DNA from: Streptomyces sclerotialus
GTDB lineage: Bacteria > Actinomycetota > Actinomycetes > Streptomycetales > Streptomycetaceae
Length of the DNA: 12,217 bases
NCBI GenBank assembly: GCA_000719105.1
Contig: JODX01000041.1
Span: 1-12,217, forward strand
Direction: 5' to 3'
Shown here: one piece after another, positions 7,459 through 12,217 of the stretch
How positions within the stretch are numbered: the first letter of the stretch is position 1
Layout: each line of letters opens with the position of its first letter
Program-made: the position numbers and the translations under genes
Notes under the pieces: generated by a model
Told to the model about the DNA's origin: nothing
The model's input: the letters and a program-made list of their open reading frames with translations, nothing else
The model's database searches: none

Positions 7459-9119
7459 CACGCGAGCCCCTCGGCCAGCGGGCCCAGCGCCAGGGCCGGG
7501 AAGTACGTCAGACCGGTGATGATCAGGATCGCGCCCACCAGCAGGCCGGTGAACAGCGGCTTCTCGGTGCGCAGGGTGCCCGCGGTGACCGGGACCGGCC
7601 GCTGCCCGGCGAGCGAGCCCGCCAGCGCCAGCACGAACACCATCGGCACGAACCGGCCCAGCAGCATCGCGATGCCGAGCGTGGTGTTGAACCACTGGGT
7701 GTCCGCGTTCAGGCCGGCGAAGGCCGAGCCGTTGTTGTTGGCGGCGGACGTGTAGGCGTACAGGATCTCGGAGAAGCCGTGCGCCCCGCTGTTGGTCATC
7801 GAGTTCGCCGGGGTCGGCAGCGCCATGGCGCAGGCGGTGAGGATGAGCACGAGCGCCGGGGTGACCAGGATGTAGCAGGCCGCGAGCTTGATCTCCCGAG
7901 TGCCGATCTTCTTGCCCAGGTACTCGGGGGTGCGGCCCACCATCAGGCCGGCGATGAAGACGGCGATGACCGCCATGACGAGCATGCCGTAGAGGCCGGA
8001 GCCGACACCGCCGGGCGCGATCTCGCCCAGCATCATGCCGAGCATCGTGATGCCGCCGCCGAGGCCGGTGAAGGAGGAGTGGAAGGAGTTCACCGCGCCG
8101 GTGGACGTGAGCGTGGTCGATGTCGCGAAGATCGACGAGCCGCCGATGCCGAAGCGGACCTCCTTGCCCTCCATGGCCCCGCCCGCGATGTCGAACGCCG
8201 GGCCGTGGTGGCTGAACTCGGTCCACATCATCAGGGCGACGAAGCCGACCCAGATGGTGGCCATGGTGGCGAGGATGGCGTACCCCTGCTTCACCGAGCC
8301 GACCATGACGCCGAAGGTGCGGGTGATCGAGAACGGGATGACGAGGATCAGGAAGATCTCGAAGAGGTTGGTGAACGGGGTGGGGTTCTCGAAGGGGTGG
8401 GCGGAGTTGGCGTTGAAGTAGCCGCCGCCGTTGGTGCCCAGCTCCTTGATGGCCTCCTGCGAGGCGACCGCGCCGCCGTTCCACTGCTGCGAGCCGCCCA
8501 TGAACTGGCCGACCTCGTGAATACCGGAGAAGTTCTGGATCACCCCGCAGGCGACCAGCACCACCGCGGCGACGAACGCCAGCGGCACCAGGATGCGGGT
8601 GCCCCCGCGCACCAGGTCGGCCCAGAAGTTGCCGAGCTCACCGCTGCGTGAGCGCGCGAAGCCGCGCACCAGCGCCACGGCGACGGCCATGCCCACCGCG
8701 GCCGACACGAAGTTCTGCACGGCCAGGCCGGCGGTCTGCACGACATGGCCCATGGCCTGCTCGCCGTAGTACGACTGCCAGTTGGTGTTGGTCACGAAGG
8801 ACACGGCCGTGTTGAACGCCTGGTCCGGGTCGACCGCGGCGAAGCCAAGCGAGCCCGGCAGGACGCCCTGGAGCCGCTGCAGCAGGTAGAGGAAGAGGAC
8901 ACCGACGGCCGAGAAGGCCAGGACCCCGCGCAGATACGCGGGCCAGGTCATCTCGGCATCGGGGTTGGCACCGATGCCCTTGTAGATCCACTTCTCGACG
9001 CGCAGATGCTTCCGCGAGGAGTAGACCTTGGCCATGTAGTTGCCGAGCGGGATGTGCACAAGCGCCAACGCGCCCACGAGGGCGAGCAACTGGAGCACGC
9101 CGGCGGTTACGGGACCCAT
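7458..9119 (-). CDS. kdpA: KdpA, K+-selective channel-like subunit
   Basis: A 553-aa polytopic membrane protein that selects and conducts K+ in the KdpFABC complex. It belongs to the superfamily of K+ transporters with four pore-loop repeats. The loops can be seen: [17 protein letters not shown] (~105-120), [19 protein letters not shown] (~229-247), [12 protein letters not shown] in the third repeat, and [13 protein letters not shown] in the fourth. The glycine of the filter is preserved in the second and third loops. Length agrees with the family (~550-560). The ATG at 9119 is 8 nt after the kdpF stop. The gene ends in a one-base overlap with kdpB. No frameshift or missing segment was noticed, so it should be functional. 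Confidence 0.96.
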   Translation of the reverse strand: MGPVTAGVLQLLALVGALALVHIPLGNYMAKVYSSRKHLRVEKWIYKGIGANPDAEMTWPAYLRGVLAFSAVGVLFLYLLQRLQGVLPGSLGFAAVDPDQAFNTAVSFVTNTNWQSYYGEQAMGHVVQTAGLAVQNFVSAAVGMAVAVALVRGFARSRSGELGNFWADLVRGGTRILVPLAFVAAVVLVACGVIQNFSGIHEVGQFMGGSQQWNGGAVASQEAIKELGTNGGGYFNANSAHPFENPTPFTNLFEIFLILVIPFSITRTFGVMVGSVKQGYAILATMATIWVGFVALMMWTEFSHHGPAFDIAGGAMEGKEVRFGIGGSSIFATSTTLTSTGAVNSFHSSFTGLGGGITMLGMMLGEIAPGGVGSGLYGMLVMAVIAVFIAGLMVGRTPEYLGKKIGTREIKLAACYILVTPALVLILTACAMALPTPANSMTNSGAHGFSEILYAYTSAANNNGSAFAGLNADTQWFNTTLGIAMLLGRFVPMVFVLALAGSLAGQRPVPVTAGTLRTEKPLFTGLLVGAILIITGLTYFPALALGPLAEGLA

Positions 9120-9127
9120 GGTGTGGC

Positions 9128-9217
9128 TCAGAACCTCTCCGGAAAGATCAGGGCGAGGACGAGATAACCCAGCAGGGCGACGGCCACGACCAGGCCGACG
9201 ACGTTTTCGACGGTCAC
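9128..9217 (-). CDS. kdpF: KdpF, small stabilising subunit of the Kdp ATPase
   Basis: A 29-aa protein made almost entirely of one transmembrane helix: [23 protein letters not shown], then P-E-R-F. The G-Y-L-x-x-A-L-I-x-P-E-x-F ending is characteristic of KdpF. In E. coli it stabilises the KdpABC complex like a lipid-mimicking helix. The GTG start at 9217 overlaps the stop of the preceding 27-aa gene by four bases (GTGA), giving translational coupling. kdpA follows after 10 bases counting from its stop codon. It is shorter than typical annotation cut-offs and easily missed. Confidence 0.9.
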   Translation of the reverse strand: MTVENVVGLVVAVALLGYLVLALIFPERF

Positions 9218-9297
9218 AGCTTCGTCACCCCCTTGGCGACAAGAGCCACCAGCGCGAAACCCGCGAGCACGGTGACGACGAAGGCCAGATCGGCCAT
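9214..9297 (-). CDS. 27-aa membrane micro-protein at the head of the kdp operon
   Basis: The protein starts [20 protein letters not shown] and ends AKGVTKL: one transmembrane helix with a short basic C-terminus. GAGGAG (9304-9309) lies 6 nt before the ATG at 9297, the best ribosome site of the operon. The stop overlaps the kdpF start by GTGA. It is therefore clearly meant to be translated as the first gene of the kdp message. It resembles KdpF in size and topology but lacks the P-E-R-F ending; it could be a second KdpF-like helix or simply a translational leader that feeds ribosomes into kdpF. I do not know a named family for it. I recall similar tiny proteins before kdpF in other Streptomyces. 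Confidence 0.8.
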   Translation of the reverse strand: MADLAFVVTVLAGFALVALVAKGVTKL

Positions 9298-9332
9298 CGC
9301 GAACTCCTCAAGTGAGGTTCGGTGGAAACGGA

Positions 9333-9338
9333 CGATTA
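9333..9338 (-). promoter_or_regulatory. candidate -10 of the kdp operon
   Basis: The minus strand reads TAATCG, 36 bp downstream of the nearest operator-like repeat. This is about the same geometry as the candidate -10 upstream of the SAV_915-like gene. It is a weak match with no -35, and would leave a leader of about 30 nt before the first ATG at 9297. Confidence 0.25.
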
Positions 9339-9374
9339 GAGGAAAGCGCCTCGATGGCTGGAAGAGACCGCTCG

Positions 9375-9455
9375 TTGACGGCTCCCATACGGCGCTGCCC
9401 ACGGCTTTGACGGGGTTCTTACGGGGCGGCCACGGCCTTGACGGGGTCTTTACGG
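9375..9455 (-). promoter_or_regulatory. three tandem operator-like repeats upstream of kdp
   Basis: The plus strand shows TTGACGGCTCCCATACGG (9375-9392), TTGACGGGGTTCTTACGG (9407-9424) and TTGACGGGGTCTTTACGG (9438-9455). Within each, the two ACG half-sites are 11 bp apart; the copies are spaced 32 and 31 bp, three helical turns. The second and third copies are also preceded by the same CCACGGC(C/T). This layout suits tandem dimers of an OmpR-family activator, and KdpE is the obvious candidate upstream of kdp. The binding protein is inference; the repeats themselves are plain in the sequence. Confidence 0.6.
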
Positions 9456-9504
9456 CCCCGGCCCGTACGGGCGAGCAGGCCACTGCGACGGTCGGTGGCC
9501 CGGC

Positions 9505-9720
9505 TCACAGCAGCCGGAAGCGGAGCCGGCAGATCACCGCGTCCGTCTCCCGCCGTACGGCGTGCGCGACGACCGCGCCACGCTGGTTCCGCAGCAGCCT
9601 CCCCCACACTGGGCTTCATTCGCGGGGGCACCCCCAGCCGCAGCCGCTCCGGTCCGGCCTCCGGGATCAGCAGGGTGACGCGGGTCCCGGGCGCGGCCGT
9701 CCCGGACCTCGTGGCCCTGG
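9505..9720 (-). pseudogene. possible C-terminal remnant of an unidentified gene
   Basis: Two short minus-strand pieces look protein-like but are in different frames. One reads GTRVTLLIPEAGPERLRLG; the other reads NQRGAVVAHAVRRETDAVIC and ends LRFRLL at a TGA (9505-9507). Between them lies the GC-rich repeat at 9598-9637. Read together, they could be the C-terminus of one protein, with the repeat inserted and shifting the frame; I have a faint resemblance in mind to the cytosolic tail of actinobacterial amino-acid permeases but cannot support it. The assignment as a coding remnant is weak, and its 5' limit is unclear. Confidence 0.25.
9598..9637. repeat. small GC-rich dyad element of a type common in Streptomyces
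   Basis: The 40-bp unit begins CCTCCCCCACACTGGG, passes through CTTCATTCGC and ends GGGGGCACCCCCAG. It resembles, from memory, a short interspersed sequence with CTCCCCC at one end and GGGGG-N-CCCCC at the other that occurs many times in Streptomyces genomes between or at the ends of genes. It could form a hairpin. Copy number elsewhere cannot be seen from this window. Confidence 0.4.
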
Positions 9721-9872
9721 GCGCGCAGCCGAGCCACCGCAGGCCTCGCCGAGCAAGTCAGTGACCGTCCGCACACCTGGCGCGCAGCAGTTCCGCTGCC
9801 GGCCGCGTAGCCGAACAGCACCCACACCCGACCGCTTCCCCATGCCGCCGGGTACCGCTCCGGCCCACTCCC

Positions 9873-10342
9873 GGTTACGGCACCCTGGCGGCCCTGCACC
9901 GCCGGCTCGACCAGCATCTCGGCACCACGATGTCGCCGGGGTCGACGCGGCTCACCGCCGTGCTCTCCCTGGTCCTGGACGCGGCCCCGCGCGCCGGGGA
10001 ACTGACCGCGCTGCGCCAGTCACATCTGGCCGACGGCAACCAGGCGGTGTACATCCAGCGGCGCCCGCGGCGCGGCGCGGCCGAGGCGGACAGCGCCTGG
10101 TATCCCCCTCTCCCCCGTCAGCCGGGCCGCCTGGAGCGCCGGCTCCCGCTCCGCGCGGAGCTGGTCGCACGCGCCCACGGCACCAGACGGTCGTGGGTGC
10201 GCGTCGGTCGTGGGTGCGCCTGTTCGTCAACCACGCCGGCACCCTGCCCGAGGACGGCCCGGCTGTCCTGCGCCCGCCCGGTATGCCACTGGAGGAGAGG
10301 ACAGGCACCCCTCCTGCTGTTGCTGCTGTCCTGGCTCAGTGA
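9873..10342 (+). pseudogene. tyrosine-recombinase/integrase-like pseudogene with several frame breaks
   Basis: From about 9873 the frame reads GYGTLAALHRRLDQHLGTT, then LSLVLDAAPRAGELTALRQS and AVYIQRRPRR. The P-R-A-G-E-L-T-A-L-R segment resembles the first catalytic-arginine box of tyrosine recombinases (R-x-G-E-L-x-A-L). At 10104-10108 a run of five C puts the expected PLSPVSRAA out of frame; the frame returns at LERRLPLRAELVARAHGTRR. A 17-bp tandem duplication (10189-10205 and 10206-10222) then shifts it again; with one copy removed the text continues smoothly as SWVRLFVNHAGTLPEDG to RPPGMPLEE. After that homology fades and the frame ends at 10342. Both the N-terminus and the His-x-x-Arg...Tyr C-terminal half are missing. 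The integrase identification is moderate; the fact that it is broken is clear. Confidence 0.55.
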
Positions 10343-10367
10343 TCCTGGTGGCGCGAGGAGGCCCAAG

Positions 10368-10414
10368 GGCCTGTTATTGGGAACAGGCCGGGGCGCGCCA
10401 ATAGGCCTGTTATT
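10368..10414. repeat. nested hairpin and direct repeat
   Basis: GGCCTGTT (10368-10375) and AACAGGCC (10382-10389) form a perfect 8-bp stem with a 6-nt loop. GGCCTGTTATT occurs twice in direct orientation (10368-10378 and 10404-10414), so the middle arm can pair with either copy. A GGCGCGCC palindrome (10392-10399) lies between. The block is 26 nt after the integrase-like pseudogene and just after the stop of the MFS remnant on the other strand. It may be a bidirectional terminator or a scar of recombination. Confidence 0.6.
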
Positions 10415-10631
10415 ACGTGGCGTACGAGACTTCCGGACTCGCCGTCGGCATGTAGGCGCTGGTGGCCCACTGGGCGGTCCCGGCGCTGACGTCCGGGTCG
10501 CGCATGATCGACGGGACGGCGACGCTGAGGATCGTCTCGTTGAGCACGACGAGGAACGCACCGCCGACCAGCGGCAGCGGCACCTTCCCCGGCTCCGCCG
10601 GTGCGGGAACCGGCTGGGCGGGGTGGGACAC
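10413..10631 (-). pseudogene. MFS exporter (DHA2, 14-helix type), first transmembrane segment only
   Basis: From the GTG at 10631 (AGGACG just upstream) the frame gives a Pro/Ala-rich start SHPAQPVPAPAEPGK, then the first membrane helix PLVGGAFLVVLNETILSVAV and PSIMRDPDVSAGTAQWATSA. The N-E-T-I-L-S-V-A-x-P followed by W-A-T-S-A-Y-M is typical of the start of EmrB/QacA-type proton-driven drug exporters. After residue ~61 (Y-M) the match ends abruptly, and eleven unrelated codons lead to a TAA at 10413-10415. Intact members have about 470-530 residues, so roughly 85% of the gene is gone. A terminator for the preceding gene lies at 10691-10727. Confidence 0.75.
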
Positions 10632-10690
10632 GTCCTGGACGTCCTCTCGGCGGGGCGGTCGCCCGGTGCCGGCTGGAGCCACGGGGCGGG

Positions 10691-10727
10691 GCCGCACGCC
10701 CGGCCGGGTACGGGCCGGGCGTGCGGC
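10691..10727 (-). terminator. perfect 15-bp hairpin terminator
   Basis: GCCGCACGCCCGGCC (10691-10705) pairs without mismatch with GGCCGGGCGTGCGGC (10713-10727) around a 7-nt loop. On the minus strand it starts 21 nt after the stop of the gene fragment at 10749-10856 and precedes the MFS start. It is therefore best read as that gene's terminator. It is symmetric and could also act on plus-strand transcripts. Confidence 0.8.
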
Positions 10728-10748
10728 GGCCCGAGCACGGGCGCGGTA

Positions 10749-10856
10749 CTACTCGGCGAGCGTCTCGGCCATCCACTTCGCGGAGCGGGCGATGGTCTCG
10801 CCGAAGTGGTTGGAGAGGATCTCGTAGTGCTGGCCCGGGTGCTCGATGAGCTCCTT
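10749..10856 (-). pseudogene. unrecognised gene, last 35 codons only
   Basis: On the minus strand the frame reads KELIEHPGQHYEILSNHFGE, then T-I-A-R-S-A-K-W-M-A-E-T-L-A-E and a TAG (10751-10749). The composition is that of a real amphipathic C-terminus: acidic and aromatic residues, few Arg/Pro runs, and third positions nearly all G or C. The strong hairpin 21 nt downstream supports it as a genuine gene end. Upstream of 10856 the sequence switches to IS110 transposase on the other strand, so the rest of the gene was lost at that junction. I do not recognise the family. Overall length and function cannot be stated. Confidence 0.45.
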
Positions 10857-11635
10857 CGACGACGACCTGGCCGCGGAAGCGACCCGGCTCTCCCACCGGC
10901 TCCGGGACCTGTTCACGCAGGTCCACCCGCATCTCGAACGTGTCCTGGGCCCCGCGCATGCAGCACCCAGCCGTGCTAGCAGTGCTCAGCCAGTACGGCT
11001 CCCCGGCCCAGATCCGCAAGGCCGGCCGCCGACGGCTGGTCACCCTGATCCGCCCGAAGGCACCCAGGATGGCCGAGCGGCTCGTCGACGAGGTGTTCAC
11101 CGCGCTCGACGAGCAGACCGTCGTCGTCGCGGGCACGGACGCGGCCGCGCTGATCGTTCCCAGCCTCGCCGACTCGCTCACCGCCGTCCTCGACCAGCGC
11201 ATACTCATCGCCGCCCGGATCGAGGAACTGCTGGGGTCCCACCCTCTTTCCCAGGTCCTGATGTCCCTGCCCGGCATCGGCATCAGGACCGGAGCCCGCA
11301 TCCTCATCGATGTCGGCGACGGCACCAACTTCTCGTCGGCAGCCCACCTGGCCGCCTACGCCGGCCTCGCTCCCACGACGCGGAGCTCGGGCACCTCGAT
11401 CCGCGGCGAACAGCAGTCCAGGAGAGGAAACAAGCAGCTCAAGCGGGCCTTCTTCCTCTCCGCGTTCGCCGCCCTGGCCGACCCCGCCTCCCGCACCCAC
11501 TACGACAGGAAGATCAAGGAGGGCAAGCACCACGCACAAGCCCTCCTCTGCCTCGCCCGCCGCCGAGCCGACGTTCTCTTCGCGATGCTCCGCGACGGCA
11601 CCTTCTACCAACCACCAACCCCGATCGCCCCTTGA
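10855..11635 (+). pseudogene. IS110-family transposase, N-terminal domain missing and frameshifted
   Basis: Starting abruptly at FDDDLAAEATRLSHRLRDLF (10855) the sequence gives the middle coiled-coil region and the complete C-terminal Transposase_20 domain. A one-base insertion in the GGGCCCCGCGC stretch (10948-10958) separates frame one (ending LERVLG) from frame two (starting RMQHPAVLAVL). The second frame runs to 11635 and includes LMSLPGIGIRTGARILIDVG, AAHLAAYAGLAP and the Ser-containing SSGTSIRGEQQSRRGNKQLK block that holds the catalytic serine of IS110 enzymes. The N-terminal RuvC-like DEDD domain (roughly the first 150 residues) is absent, so the enzyme is dead. IS110 elements lack terminal inverted repeats; the right end is probably just past the stop, near 11655, after TTGACCGAAGTCATAGAGG. 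The element adjoins truncated genes on both sides. Confidence 0.85.
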
Positions 11636-11656
11636 CCGAAGTCATAGAGGCACCTC

Positions 11657-12094
11657 CGGGGAAGCTTGCTGGTCACCGGCGCGGCGGGCGGCGCCGCCGC
11701 GCACACCGTGGAACTCGCGCACCACCGCGGTCTCAAGGTCACCGCCCTCGCCTCCGCACACGCCGAGCAGTTCGCGCGTGCCCGGGGCGCCGACCACTTC
11801 CTGCCCCGCGACGAACCTTTCCCCTCGGCCACTTTCGACGGCGTCACCGACGCCGCGGTGCCAACGAAACGACCCGCGCACCGGTACACGACGACGGCAC
11901 CTATGTCGGCGTGCGGCCCGGACAGGAACCGACACAGGAACGCGGCATCCGCATCAACGCCCTGGACGTACGTGCCGACGGTGACCAGCTCGCCGAACTG
12001 TTCCGGCTCGCCGACCGCGGCACAGCGCCGGCCCGCGTCGCCGAGATACTTGCCCTCGCGGATGCCGCGGCGGCCCATGCGCGCCTGGCCGGGC
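11657..12094 (+). pseudogene. MDR-type NAD(P)-dependent oxidoreductase, C-terminal half, frameshifted
   Basis: Reads LLVTGAAGGAAAHTVELAHH, R-G-L-K-V-T-A-L-A-S, GADHFLPRDEPFPSATFDGV and T-D-A-A-V in one frame. A single base has been lost in GTGCCAAC (about 11858-11865), and the text continues in another frame as NETTRAPVHDDGTYVGVRPG, G-I-R-I-N-A-L-D-V-R-A-D-G, QLAELFRLADRG and A-A-A-A-H-A-R-L-A-G-P. This is the Rossmann half of a quinone-oxidoreductase/zinc-binding dehydrogenase family protein. The usual nucleotide-binding G-G-V-G is now G-G-A-A. The N-terminal catalytic half is missing at the junction with the IS110 remnant (~11657), and the usual last residues after A-G-P are replaced. It is non-functional. 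Confidence 0.75.
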
Positions 12095-12217
12095 CTGTTG
12101 CGATGGACCCCGGGTCATCAGCGATGTCTTCGTGGAGGGGCGAGGGAAGCCCCGGCGTGGGCCGTCATCGCTTCACCCTTTCGTCTGTGCGTGGCCGGTT
12201 GTCAGGTGCGGGTCCAG

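Noticed and set aside
4606..7755. A 1049-codon open frame on the plus strand opposite kdpC and kdpB, and other long plus-strand frames opposite kdpA and lysA
   Set aside because: They are mirror frames produced by strong third-position G/C bias. Their predicted proteins are Gly/Asp/Arg/Val-rich without domains, while the minus strand encodes clear KdpA, KdpB, KdpC and LysA.
7459..8484. Upstream extension of the kdpB frame to 8484
   Set aside because: The extra 342 codons lie wholly within kdpA in another frame and are Arg/His/Pro-rich. The ATG at 7458 has a good ribosome site and the one-base stop/start overlap with kdpA.
9551..9562. Perfect 12-bp palindrome CGCCGTACGGCG
   Set aside because: Short palindromes of this composition are expected by chance in DNA this rich in GC, and no regulatory context is evident.
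11990..12217. Small minus-strand start at about 12170 (ATGACGGCCCACG, with GGGTGAAG before it)
   Set aside because: The frame closes after 16 codons and shows no recognisable content. It could be a remnant but cannot be supported.
1..12217. CRISPR arrays, tRNA or rRNA genes, riboswitches
   Set aside because: No regularly spaced repeat array, no tRNA-like cloverleaf with CCA-side features and no rRNA-like sequence was noticed. The 31-32 bp spaced repeats upstream of kdp are only three imperfect copies and fit an operator better.

Overview
The window looks like a stretch of a Streptomyces (or close relative) chromosome. GC is very high, G/C dominates third codon positions, GTG starts and GAGGAG-type ribosome sites occur, and the recognisable proteins read like Streptomyces versions of their families. 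The mix of an intact housekeeping-type operon with many broken genes and insertion-sequence remnants suggests an accessory or chromosome-arm setting (inference).

Left part (1-1680): a divergent pair, the first codons of an HxlR-type regulator (minus) and an NmrA-like NAD(P)-binding oxidoreductase (plus), share a short intergenic region with a dyad that may be the regulator's operator. The 3' end of the oxidoreductase runs directly into a decayed IS481-family element whose transposase has an internal deletion and a frameshift.

Middle part (1682-9460), all on the minus strand. Reading 5' to 3': an upstream region with three repeats resembling a response-regulator operator, a 27-aa membrane micro-protein, kdpF, kdpA, kdpB and kdpC (a complete high-affinity K+-transporting P-type ATPase set), a strong terminator hairpin, remnants of kdpE and kdpD, a second cluster of the same operator-like repeats, a SAV_915-like hypothetical gene, and a full-length diaminopimelate decarboxylase paralogue (lysA-like). 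The pump genes look functional. The two-component regulator that normally controls them is reduced to a receiver fragment and the N-terminal ATP-binding domain of the sensor.

Right part (9460-12217): a gene graveyard. It holds a possible C-terminal gene remnant cut by a small GC-rich repeat, a tyrosine-integrase-like pseudogene broken by a 17-bp tandem duplication and other shifts, a nested repeat/hairpin, the start of an MFS (DHA2-type) exporter, a 15-bp-stem terminator, an unrecognised 35-codon C-terminus, an IS110-family transposase lacking its N-terminal catalytic domain, and a frameshifted zinc-type (MDR) oxidoreductase fragment. From 12095 to the end I see no gene.

The most interesting signal is a repeat of the form TGACG-N6-(T/G/A)(T/G)ACG. 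Its half-sites are 11 bp apart and the copies are 31-32 bp apart. It is present three times upstream of kdp and twice upstream of the SAV_915-lysA pair. This would put a K+-uptake operon and an amino-acid gene under one OmpR-family regulator whose local gene is broken.
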